Below, one piece after another: positions 23,580-34,990 of a DNA stretch of 64,000 nt (position 1 is the first letter of the stretch; each line of letters opens with the position of its first letter). The notes beneath the pieces are model-generated. The model ran no database searches. It had not been told where the DNA came from and saw nothing but the letters and a program-made list of their open reading frames with translations. Source of the DNA: Gavia stellata (taxonomy: Eukaryota; Chordata; Aves; Gaviiformes; Gaviidae). A program made the position numbers and the translations under genes. The stretch covers positions 1,550,001 to 1,614,000 of the forward strand of contig NC_082613.1 of assembly GCF_030936135.1 (NCBI RefSeq), written 5' to 3'.

Positions 23580-23965
23580 GCCCCCACAGGCACCGGTGAT
23601 GTCATGGGGACCCCACGACACTATGGGGACCCCGTGTGCCATGGGGACCAGGCAATGCCATGGGGACCAGGTGATGCCATGCAGACCCTGTGATGCCATG
23701 GGGATCAGGCGATGCCATGGGGACCCCGTGATGCCCTGGGGACCCCGTGATGCCATGGGGACTGTGTGATGCCATGGGAACCCTGTGATGCCATGGGAAC
23801 CAAGTGATGCCATGGGGACCCCGTGATGCCATGGGAACCAGGTCATGCCATGGGGACCCCGTGATTCCATGAGGACCCTGTGATGCCATGGGGACTGTGT
23901 GATGCCATGGGAACCCTGGGATGCCATGGGAACCCTGGGATGCCATGGGGCCAGGCAATGCCGTG
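23580..23965. repeat. Minisatellite, 19-bp unit, about 20 copies
   Basis: Tandem copies of GTGATGCCATGGGGACCCC with frequent variants (GGGAACC, GGGACTGTG, AGGCAATGCC). Each unit contains CCATGG. It lies in the intergenic region and gives artefactual frames on both strands (Trp/His/Met/Gly-rich). Confidence 0.95.
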
Positions 23966-25929
23966 GGGATGTTGTGCCAGGACACCGACGGGGAGCAGCA
24001 TGAGGAGCTTGAGGAACAGCTGGGGTGCTCTGAGGGGGTTGGAAAGGGCGAGAGGGTCTCAGGGACACTTTGATTGTCCCCAAGAAACGCCACGTGAGTC
24101 TCGCCTGTGCCCGCTGACTGCCCTGGGCTGCGCTCCTGCCAGGAGAAAGAACTGGAGGGAGAAGCCCTGGGATGCTGCCCAGCCGGACCCTGCTCCCACC
24201 AATTCCAAACCCGCCAGCTCACCCCTTTGCAGCTCACCGTTTCTCAGGCTTTTCCTTGGAAAGCAAGGAACGAAGCCGAAGTAAAACGGTGACATGCTTT
24301 ACGCTGTTCCTGATTTATTTCACATTTTACTTATTGAATCTTATTCCCTGGTTTCATGGTTATTGTGGATTTTTATTAAAGGGGATAAACAGGGCTGGGA
24401 TTTGGGGTTGTCATAGGAACTGTTTCAGTGCCGCAGCCTCACTGCCAGCCTCATCCTCCCCCCGGGTTCCTGATGTAGCGAGGGCTCTTGCCAGCACAGC
24501 AGCAGTTTCTCCAGCCCCGCAAGCACAGTCCCAGTGAAAGCCACGTTACGGGACAGCCGCCCCATGGCACCGGGGCGTCCTGCGGGACCCCCCGGGGTGT
24601 GCGGGGAGGAGGTAGGCTCCCGGGCACTGCCCTACAGCCACGGGGAGGTGAACTGGGACCCCCAGGCTGCGGTCCAGGGCTTTAAGCCAAGGAGAGGTGG
24701 AGGTGCCTGAAGGATGCTGCTTGTCTGTGTGGATTCTCTGGTGTCTAATAGGAGGTTGTGCTATTGCAGCTGTTGCTACTGGGAACCTCTTTGCCCGACC
24801 TGGTCTCATTTTCATTAAATCCCTGGAGCTGAGGGGGCATGGGGGCAGATCAGGGGCTGCCCTCCGGCCATTCCCCATCTCTTCTATCGCAGGCAGAGGA
24901 GGCAGGCAATGAAAATGAAAATGTCAAACACATTTCAAAGGAAATCCTTTGTGCCCAACACTCCGTTGGCCCGTGCAGTCCTTCGCCACAGGATGTCGTG
25001 GAGGCCAAGACTCTGGCAATGATTTAAGAGGGATTTCCAGGACCATGGGACGAACAGGAACATCCAGTGCTTAAGAAAGACTCACTTTGTGCTTTCGGTG
25101 TTTGACGGGACATTGCTCAGGGACAATCGCCCTCCAGAGCTGGCACGGGGAGGGTAGATCTAGCTGCGGTGCTTGGTCCTGCCGGCGCCTGAGAGAGGGT
25201 CCCAGGGCGGGCAGGAGGGGTGTCCTGCCTGCACTGGGGATGCCCGGGGCTCTTCATGTTGGATCAACTGTTGATAGCACATTGGAGTCGTCCTGGTCCC
25301 CCTGACATCCACACGTGCATCGTGCCTGGAGTGAGCTGCACATGCTCCTGGGGATGCTCCGGTGGGTTATGTCTGGGGAAAAGAGCCGGGGGCTGCTGCT
25401 CGGGATGGGGAAACCCTCTGGGGAGCTCCCCTTCCTGAGCACAGGGCATCCCCATCAGCCAGCGAGGGCAGGATGCTGCGGGGGTCCCCGGCGCTCCCTG
25501 CTCCTCCTGGCATGGAGCAGCCTTAAAGCTTGGCTGCACTTGGCAGTGGCCCCGGCGCTGGCAGTGCCCTGAGCCTGGCACAAGCGTCCCTCTGAGAAGT
25601 GCAGGGAAAAGAAAAAATATTTAGAGAAGCAGGAGAAGGGGGAAAGCAGGCGCTGCGGGAGGGAGCCATGGAGTGGGCTGAAAGCGCGCTCTCACTGGGC
25701 TTTTGTTCGCCCTGGACATGCCCAACGGTGCTGCCAGCATGGAGGGGCTGTGCCGGCGCCAGCGGCTCCCGGCATGGTGCAGCCAGGCGAGCCTGGTGCT
25801 CCGGCAGCCTGCCCGGCGCCTCGGCCCGGCGACGCGCCCGTTAGCAGGATGCGGCCCCTGCAGAGCCTTCGGCGGGGAGCTCCATCGCCCCGGCTGGGCT
25901 CGGCTGCGGGGTGGGCAGCGCGGCGGGAT

Positions 25930-26060
25930 CAGCAACACGCTCGCTAAAATAATTGCTTCTGACAGATCCATTTCTTCCGCAAGGTTCAGGCTTAATTTTG
26001 TAATGGTATCGGTAACTATGGCAACGTGTAAAAATAACGTATCCCCGAGCCCGGCAAATT
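25930..26060. promoter_or_regulatory. Candidate enhancer with an RFX-type X-box
   Basis: An AT-richer island in GC-rich DNA. At 26012-26025 it carries GTAACTATGGCAAC, close to the palindromic RFX X-box GTTGCCATGGCAAC. It also has AAAATAATTG, CTTAATTTTG and AAAAATAACG, which resemble homeodomain/HOX-PBX sites. Conservation cannot be tested here. Confidence 0.35.
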
Positions 26061-26528
26061 CTCCGTAAACAGCTCCCGTCTCCAGGAGCCGAGGGGGACC
26101 CCGGCCGGGGGGGAAGAGCACCCCCCTGCCCGCAGCGCTGCCACGGCCGGCTGCCTGCGCCCGGGTTAGTGTTTGGGTTAGGATTCACACGATGACTAAT
26201 TATCAGTGTTAACCACTTACGCCTTGGGTTGATGATTTCGTTTGCTAATCCTTCGGGCTAGGCAGAGCTCGCAGCGGCTAATTGGGTGGATATCATTAAT
26301 GCTGGCGGTCAGGAGCTGCTGTCAAAGGGCTGCAGCGCAACGAAGGCTGTTCCTCGTGCCTGTTGTAGGGACGATGCTTTACCGCCGGATCTCCGGGTTC
26401 CCTCCTGGCACCCGAAACCCAGCACGGGGCTGGCAGCTGCCGGGGGCCATGCACGGCTCAGACCCCGCAGTGCCACTGGGTCAGCAGCCCCATTCGCACC
26501 TACAGCCCCGTCCCAGAGCTGTCACTGC

Positions 26529-26582
26529 TGCACGTGCATGCACGTGTGTGTACACACATGCACACGCATGCACGCACACGCA
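26529..26582. repeat. 54-bp perfect alternating purine-pyrimidine tract (Z-DNA type)
   Basis: Every step alternates pyrimidine and purine over 54 bases, mixing CA/TG and CG steps. It starts with the 16-bp palindrome CACGTGCATGCACGTG (26531-26546), which contains two CACGTG E-boxes. Such tracts readily adopt Z-form under supercoiling. Confidence 0.9.
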
Positions 26583-27599
26583 GAACAGGCTTCCCATGTG
26601 CACGCACACCCCTCAGCAGACATCAGCTGGTGCCAATGTGTGTCTCGGCTCAGACGTCTCTGGTCACCACTGCTAGTAGATAATCCCGAGCAATATTTTC
26701 TAAACCTGTTAGACATCACACAGACCCTCTAAATCCCTGATCCCCCTCTGTGGCTCCGGCAGGTCGAGCTCCGGGGCAGGATGGCAGCATTTCGCAGCTC
26801 TGATTTGCAGCTCCTTATCGGGGCCAGGCCAGACCCTTGGGACCGATGCAGTCACCACGAGCACGGTCGATCTTGCAGACCTGGAATTAATCCTTGTGCT
26901 TTTTGTTGCCCTTCAACTTCCAAAAAAAAAGAAACCAAAAGAGAAAACAACACAAACCCCTTGCAGAAGCATTTTCCTCGAGCTCCCAGCAGCAGGAGCA
27001 GCATGGCCCCGGCCCTGCAGAGCTGGGAATGCTGGGTCAGGCCGCATGGATGTGCCCGGTCCCAACGGGGCCAAAGCAAACAGCCCCGAGCTCCATCACA
27101 TGGCCCCCGAGCTGTGAGGCTGCTGTGGGGACAGCGTGGGGACGGCCACCGCAGGGAGAGCCCCATGTCAGGGCTGGGGACGACGCTGGGGCTGGTCAAG
27201 ACAGCAGCACCCCCCCTCCAGGGCTGAGTCCGGCCGTTTCGGCGGGCGCATCCCCCCTGCATCCCAGCCGCCGTGCAATTGCCATTTCCACCGCGATGCG
27301 TCAGATACGGCACTTTCGCAAATAAACCCGCTAAAAGCCCTCGCTGCCAGCCACACTGTTACCTCTCGGCACCCTCATTAATAACACTTGGTAAGGGGTG
27401 ACGTGGGGTTATACTGGGTCTCCCGCACCCCATGCGCCCCGGCTCAGCCCTCCACTGGGGCATCTCCCCGGCTCCGGAGGTGCGAGCACCTGGCCGGGCA
27501 AGGTCCACCAGCACAAATCCCCCCGCCAAGCCTGGGTTTCAAAGTCCCCCAACCGTCCCGGTGCCTCCAGCGAGAGCTCTGACGAGCAGGAAGCAATGG

Positions 27600-30340
27600 G
27601 CTGAGATAGCTTAACATGATAAATCCCCCCGCGTTAGCATTTTTATTTTCATCTGCAGCTGCCACGGGACTTTATCAGGCAGCCCAGCCTGCAATGAGTT
27701 ACAGCAGCCATGCCTGCGAGTGCGTGGAGCATTATCTGCTATTGCAGCGTTGGATGCGCTTTCATGATAACAATTTGCAATCAACAAAGAACTTTGAGAG
27801 GATGCAGAAAAAAACAAGGCAGAAGAAAACTGAGATGATATCGCTCCTCCCTCGGCCAGGCTCCTCACCCCACCACCGTTCTAGCAGCACCGCCAAGGGG
27901 AGACCAAGGTCTTCTCTAGCATCGCTCCGTGGGGCTGTAGGCTCAAAGGCACCCACTGTTCCCATGTGCATTCTCACAGCCTGCACCCTGTCCACCCGCC
28001 CGCAGCACCCCGGGAGCCCTCGGCGCACGGTCCCTGGCTGGGCATGGCACTGGCAGCCCCCAATTTAAGAGCACGGTGCAGCCGGAGGAGTTCTGGGCTG
28101 CACCTGATGTGGGGAACCACCAGCAGCTCTGGCAGGGACCTGGCCTGTTGGGGAGAGCCACAGCTGCCGGGGCTCGAGAGGGCAAAGTAAATTTGTCTGG
28201 CATCAGCGTGACAAGATCTCCCATTAGCATTAGCCCCCGGTACATAAATCTGGCTGTGGGCTGGGGGGGCTGCCTGTGCGTCATGGGGATCTGGGTACCG
28301 GTACTGTCACCACGTCCCCATGGGCCAGCGCGGCGCGGAGCATCCCCCTCCGGAGCGGGGATGGAGGCTTGGCTCAAACAGCTCCCAGGAGCCCATCAAC
28401 AATTAACATACAGCTCTGAAATGTCCCCTGCGTGGCTGGAGCATCCTGGCTGCCCCTGCCTGCCCTCCCCGCCACTTTCTCCTCCACAGCACCACCGCTC
28501 CGGGGGCTGAGCATCCCTTCCATGCCCAGCCCGGGGTGGGGAAGGGTCCCAGGGCAGGCACCGCTCTGCAGCTCTGGAGCCCACGGCAGCTGGGGTGAGC
28601 CCCGGCTGTGCCCCCCAGCCAGTGCGGGTATCCCCACAGCCCCTGAGCTTTTCAACCGCTGGCACAAGGGGTGCAGGATTGGGGCCACCCTGTGCCCCTC
28701 AGTGAGCTGCCCTGGGGGGGAGCCGCCTCGCGCCCTGGTCCCCATCCCTGCGCTGTGCACGTGCTGCGGACCCAGGAGGCTGCAGCGTGGGACTGCTCAG
28801 GTTTTGCTCACCCGCTGCACCCACAGCCAGCGAGCAAATCCTCCTCCAGAGCAAGGGGCAGGATCCTGCCTGCGAGCAAAGGTCATCACAGCCCTCCGCG
28901 ATTCCACAGCAGCTAACCGGGCAGCAAGTGCCGGCCCTGCCAGGTCCCATCCTTCCGAGCCGACCCCACAGCTGGGTCTTCCCAGCCTGTCAGCAGTTTC
29001 ACCCTAAATCCCCCTCCCTCTGCCCATCGCCTCCAGGTCAGCCAGGGCCGATTCCGGGCCAGGCACAGGATATAAACCACCTTTCCTGCTCTGACACAGC
29101 CAGGAGGAATTCCCCCAGTCGGAAGCGTGCGTTAAGGAAGCCTGGCCGAGTTACCCCGTTTGCAGCACCCGCAGGGTGCCGCTGCCGACTGGGCAGCCCG
29201 GGAGCATTGCATGGCCCAGGGATGCACGAGCCGCGGTGCGGATACGGTCCCCGCTGCAGCCCACACGCTTCTCTTTTTGCTCGGTGCGTGGTGGTGGACG
29301 GTCTGATGCTGGCTGGGCTCTGCTCCTGCTGCCAAAGCCCATGGCGACGGTGAGTGAATGCCATGAGGGCACTCGGAGCATCACTCCACCCCGGCGAAGG
29401 CGAGTGCGGGGCAGGCAGTGCCGGCATCCCTCCCTCGTCCTCCATTAAAGTTATTTTATGGACTTGGAGAGGACCAGCTGATCCTGGCAGAGTGCTCAAG
29501 TGCCTCTAAAATTAAGTGGGCTGCAATTAGGAACCTGGCTCCCCGAGGAGGCTGCAGTAACAGGCAGCGGGTCCAGCCGGCGCGCGCGGAGGTGGCCTCA
29601 GAAAACCCCCCCGTGCCGGGGAGCGCCTCCTCCCTGCTCGCCCCCAGCACCATCAGCATCGCTGGGGCTTGAGAGCTCAGACGAGGACCTGAGATGTCTC
29701 AGCTCAGCCCTAAATCACATGATAAAAGCTCAACCAAAGCAATAACAGACAGTTCCCGTGAGCCACCCCAAAGGGTAAGGGACAAAGCCCGTGCACAGGC
29801 TGCTCGTGCAGCAGCCTCCACAGCCCAGCCCTGCCTTTCTTCTGGCGATCGCAGCCTTAATGAAGCACCTGCAGCTCATTACCCCACCCAGCGCCTCTCC
29901 CACATAAGGGGTGGCTGGGTGCCCCCATCTCTAGCTGCAAGGTGTTGATGGTGGTGGGTGCTGTGGCAGGAGCATGCGGTGAGCAGACGGGTATGATATA
30001 CACCCTGATTTCTTAAATCAGTGTTTGCAGGGCTGGGGTGCTCCTGCTGTGGGTGCCTGCTGCCTTCACCCCTTCCCCAGGTTGTGGTCCGGCTCAGCCA
30101 CCCCTGTGTGCTGCTCCTTGCAAACAGGCTGCAGGTCACTTCTTTCCATCCTTGTGTTAACATATTGCTTGTTATAAGTTAACATCAGATAAACTAATTT
30201 AAGCTCCTTCTGTACTGGATGTCTTGGATTAAATTGGCATGGTACCTAATGAAGCTGAAGCTCCATTTGTTGTGCTGGAAGCCCTAAATATCAGCAGTGT
30301 AATTGGTGCTACCTACTTCAGAAGACATTTGTGTGTTTTT
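27600..30340. promoter_or_regulatory. Cluster of AT-rich islands, possible distal enhancers
   Basis: Blocks at about 27600-27830, 28180-28270, 28380-28420, 29430-29560, 29690-29760, 29840-29890 and 30160-30340 have sharply lower GC than their surroundings. They contain recurrent homeodomain, GATA and E-box-like words (TTAATGA, GATAA, CAGCTG, ATTAGCATTAG). This looks like regulatory sequence; the call rests on composition and motif density alone. Confidence 0.25.
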
Positions 30341-33300
30341 TTCTTAGCTAAAAGCCCTGTGAGGGTGCTGACTCTGAAGCCTGAGGGGTGGTGGGGAGAG
30401 GCAGGATGTGTCCACCTGGCTCATAGGCTGGAGGGGTCTTGAAATTTGGCTTTGGAGCTGAGGACAGATGGGGTGAGTGTGCACAGCTCCGTGCATGTGT
30501 CGCTCTCTGGTGCAGGGAGGCTGCACTGGCTTGTGTGCACTGGAGCAGACCTAATGCGGGTGCTGGGGCTGGGCTCGGTGCTCTGATGTGGTCGCACACC
30601 TGGTTTTGTTGTGGTGAGCTATGAAAGCAGCATCTCTCAGGGTGCTGGGACCGGGCTGGGTTGTATTTGGGGCTGGGCCTGGGCCAGGATATGACTGGGA
30701 GGCTCCAAGCTTCCCTGGGGCAGAGTGCTTGCAACCCTGAGTGCCTTGGAGGGGATGTGTGATGTGTTAATTGGGTTTATAATGGAGGGCTCCCTCAGGT
30801 GCTGGCTACTTGCTGGTGCTTGGGCACAGTTCTGCAACCATGGCCCCAAAACAGCACTGCTGGATGCTGGTTTTAAGGCGTTTTCTAGGCTGATGTCCGA
30901 AGTATTGGTGGTTTTCTTATGTTTATCTCTAAGCTTTCCCTGCTGGTTTGGGTTTTGAGGCTGACCTAAGCCCACAAGCCCTCCGGGACAGCTGCTGTGT
31001 CCTGGTGTGACGTGGCCGATTGGTCAGGCCATAGGTAACCTTCCCACTGCACTGTACCATGCTGGTCCGGGGCTGGGGAGTGGGGATGCCGAGGGGGAAG
31101 TCCTGGGCAGGGAAAGAACTGCAGTCACCTCCATAGCTAGTGAAACGTGGCTCGGTAACAGGTCCAGGTTTGGCACCATATCTCCATCACCATGAATCCC
31201 CTTCAGCAGAGCGAGCCACTGCTGCCCCGTGGGCTGTCGGTGCTGGGAGGGGATCAGACAGGCTGCTAATTAGGGGATGAAAGAGCAGTCTGGGCAAAAC
31301 CAGTGCTGCAAGACTTTCAGCTGGGATCGCCCTAGCGAGGCTGTAATTCCCCCCCTTGGATGCTGCTGGGCTCAGACAAGAGGGTCCTTTTGGGCCCCTC
31401 CCAGAGATGGGGTGCTGCTGCCCCGGCTGGGGGTCCCTGTGTGGGGAAGGATCCCCACCTCCTCCTGGGGAGGAAGCCACTCGTGCAGCCGGTCCTGCTG
31501 CCCACGCAGAGCTGCCCAGCTGAAAATGGGGAAATGCAAAAGCACATCGGGCTCCTGGTCCCTGCTGGGACCAGCGGCAGCTCTGGCCGGAGCCTTCGCC
31601 CCAGGAAGGGGACCAGCACCCTGCCTGGCCCAGCCTCCCTCCAGCACCCAAACTTGCAGGGGTGGGTGAGCCCACCCCAGACCAGCCGGAGCATCTGCCT
31701 TCCCCGAAAGGGTGCTGGCAGCACGATTCAAGTTCCTCACTGTGCCTCAAAGCTGTGAAAAATCAACCTATTCTTGAAAAGCTCTCCTGAAACGCTGTCC
31801 CGGTCACCCACGCCGGCTGCTGCATGGCTCCCGGTGCCGGGGAGACCCAGCCTCCAAAATCATCCCTGAGGAGCAGTGGTTTGGAGCTGAAGCATCAAGA
31901 TGCTGCAAAAGCGAGCGCAGCCCGGCTGCCCGCTGGCAGCTCGGGGAGTCTGGCAGCGCTGCCCGCCCTGCCAAACGGCGCAGCAGCCTCCTGCTCGCCG
32001 TGGGTGTTTGGTGCAGGAGGAAGCTGCTAATGATGCCGTTGCGTCTCCTGAAACGCTGGGCGCTCGCTCCGTCTCGGGCATGCGAAGGAGCGGAGCGCTC
32101 CTCTCCCCCCGGGTTTGTTGCCAGCCCGCGGGGCAGGGGCTGCCCTCCCGGGGTGGATCCTCCAAACCCCCCGTGTTCGAGCTGGCCCCTGCGATGCCGA
32201 GTGGAAGGGCCGTGGGCAGGAGGGGAGGCAGCTGAGCCTGCCCATATGCTTCCTAATGGGGAGCAATAGCAGCTCTTCCCGGGAAGCTCACGCTGCACCA
32301 TCTGCTCTGCCGCGGTACCTTCTCTTGCAGAGCTTTTTTAAGCTCTAACTTTCCTTCCCAAGTGCTCTGCGGCGGCTGCTTGCGTACGGGCTGTCTCTGC
32401 TTTGTAATCGCCTCGAAACAGGTTGTCTGAACCTTCAACGCCGAGCGGGAGAACAGCCCAGACGGGCTGAAGTCAGTCAGGCCTCCAGGAACTGTGCTTC
32501 CATTTAAAAATAACCAGGAAAGCAGCGGTGAATGGCTGCGGTGTGTCCCCAGCACCTTCCCTCTTGCTGGGCACCCGCTCGCCCCAAGGGTGCCTGGTCC
32601 CAAACTTTGGCTGGGTGGGGTGTACCGCCCATGTAGCTGCAAGGTTTCCACAAACCACTGCTAATCCCATGTCCCATTGCTGTGCAAAGCCATTATTTAT
32701 TGCTACGCTGCATATGCCAAAGGCCAAACCTGAGAGCTCCTCTGGCTCCCTGCTGCTTCCTCATGCCCTCGCCAGCTGTGCAAAGGGGAAATAAAAACAA
32801 CGGCTGCACTGGGCTCCCCGGGAGCCATGCTGGCCACAAATAATTTTACAGTAGGAGTAGCACTGGCTGCAGTATGCAAGTGCAGCCTCCAGCTGCCCGG
32901 GGAGGGTCCTGGAGGGAGATGCAGTGCAGATGCCTGGGGAGGCCGGTCCCAGCTCCCAGCAAAGTGAGCTAAATTAAGGCTGGATGCAACACATGGGCGT
33001 AGCTGGGGCCGAGGGGGAGGCTGGCGGGGATGGGAACGCGTGCAGGCTGACGCCGTGCGCAGATTGATGGTGCCAAGTCACTTCAGATATCTTTGCTGTT
33101 TGTTTGTGCGAAGCTCTAAATAAAGCCGACAGCCCCAGCAACTGCCTGGAGAGGGAGGAGGGAGCCGGCCGCTGGTCCCCTGGCGCAGCACCTAGTGCTG
33201 CCCTCGAGGCCCGGCCCTGTGTGGGAGAGCAGTTGGGTGTGACCTGCGCTGCTGGGGATGCCGTGGCATGGGTGGGTGCTGCTGGGTGCTACCTGGCTGT

Positions 33301-34159
33301 GCTGGGGCTGGACACCCCTGCTCAGCAGCGTGTATACCCCATCCCTGGGCAGGTGGAGGGGAAAACGGGGTGGTTTTGGGAGCTGCCAGCATCGTGTCTG
33401 GCTGCTGGTGAACAGTGCCCATCTGGACACGGGGGAAGGAGCTGGTCCCTGTCCTGGCCTTGCTGAAGTGCCCAAGGGTGGTGGGAGAAGCTCCAGCAGG
33501 CACAGATGGCGGAGGACACGTCCTTGTGCCTCCCCTGGGAGGGACTTTGTGTCAGGGAGAAGCATGGTGGTGCGGAGACACGCATCCCATGGATGTTCGT
33601 GTCCGCACGCCCCCCTCTTCCTCCGTGCCCTCCCTCAGCCCATCTCCCATCACGGCTGCCTCAGGCTCTCCCCATCCCACAGCCGTGGGCTCCTGCTGGG
33701 CCCGTCCTGCTGCGGGGGCATCATGGGGATGTCCCCAGGACCCCCTGCAGAGTGGGGTGCAGGTATCTCCTCTCTTTCCCCATCCACTCTCCCAACGGTC
33801 TGTGCCGCACCAGAGTCCCCTCCTTGCTCCGTCTGACCCCGTGGGCTGAGCTGGCCTGCCCGCGTGGCACCTCCAGAATGCTGCTTGTGCCTCTGCCACG
33901 GGCTGTCCCGGCTCGGCCGCTGGCCCTGCACGGTCCCTTGGGTGGCACAAAATGTCCCGCCTGTTCAGGAGCCCCAAGGCCGCCTGCCTCCCCGGCACCC
34001 TTGTGCTTTCCCCCCGGCTCCAGCGCAGGGATGCGGGGCTGCGTGCTGCGCAAGCGGCGGCTGTGCTGGCCCTGGCGCAGGAAGCCTGTGGCAAGCGGGG
34101 GGACCCCAGTCACCCCCCTCGCAGCCCTGAGCGAGCGCTGGGGCCACTGAACCATCCTT

Positions 34160-34990
34160 CCTCTGCCCCAGCTGCTTCCTCCGCCCGGCCCCGCGTCCTG
34201 CCTGCCGGGCGGGCTTCCTCCTTGTCCCGGGGAGCCGCTTCGCCCCCGGGGCTCCCCGCAGCCCGGCCCGGGGGCTCCCCCAGCCCACCTTAAGGCGGCA
34301 GCGCAGCGGGAGGACCTTACAAAAGCGAGTTCGCTCCGGGCCGGGCGGTGCTGTCTCCCCCCCCTCCATCCCCGCCGGGGAAGCGGCTTTAAACCGGGGC
34401 TGCCCGGAGCCGCGGCCGGGGGTCTCCGCGCCGGGGCCGGCCCCATCCCGCCCCGGTGCCAAGGCAACGGCGGCGGCGGGGGGGGGCGGCGCGGCGGCGG
34501 GGAGGCAGGCGCGGCTCCGCTCGGCACCGGGGCATGCGCCCGCCCGGGGCCCCGTCAGCGCCCGGCGGCGGAGCCCGAGCCCCGGGGCCCGGCCAGGTCA
34601 GTGCCCGCGGGCGGCGGGGCGGGCGGGGGGGGGCCGTGCGTGTGAGCTCTCTCCGCCCGCAGCCGGGGGGGCGGGAGCCCAGCCCTCCTTCCTCATTTCG
34701 GGGCTGAGAAGAGCGCTTTCCTTCTCCAGCTGCCGCTCCGCGGAGCCCGACGCCGGAGCCGCGCTCCGAAGCCGCTCTCGTCTCCGCCGCCCAGACGCGC
34801 CGGCGATGGAGCCGCGCCCCGGCCGCGCTGCCTGGCCGCTGACCTGCCTGCTGCTGCTCGCCCTGCGCGGCGGGCCAGGTAAGCCCCGGCCCTCCTGCTC
34901 CTCCCTTCTGCTTTGCCGTCTTTCCCCCCCCCTTTCCCCCCGTCCTCGGCTCTCCCCCCCGTCCCCGGTGCGGTGCTGCCTGGCTGCGCA
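34160..34990 (+). promoter_or_regulatory. SIRPA: SIRPA CpG-island promoter
   Basis: Dense CpG and G/C runs surround the SIRPA signal-peptide exon at 34806. GGCAACGGCGGCGG and GC-box-like stretches lie upstream. No TATA box is evident. Confidence 0.65.

Larger units (their letters stand above)
19700..34150. other. Intergenic region between the one-domain gene and SIRPA
   Basis: About 14.4 kb without an exon I can support. I looked for further SIRP-type exons (TYYCVKF, FTC...GFYP, YADL) and saw none. It holds two minisatellites (20410-20830, 23580-23965), a 54-bp alternating purine-pyrimidine tract (26529-26582) and several AT-richer islands that stand out from the GC-rich background and may be conserved regulatory elements (about 25930-26060, 26160-26330, 27600-27830, 28180-28420, 29430-29560, 30160-30340). 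Long frames at 19879-21108 and 21765-23021 are repeat- or GC-driven. Confidence 0.6.

Noticed and set aside
34560-34665. Possible spliced 5' UTR exon upstream of SIRPA (CAG|GTCAGT at about 34596)
   Set aside because: The matching acceptor would leave an intron of about 70 bp, too short to call with confidence.
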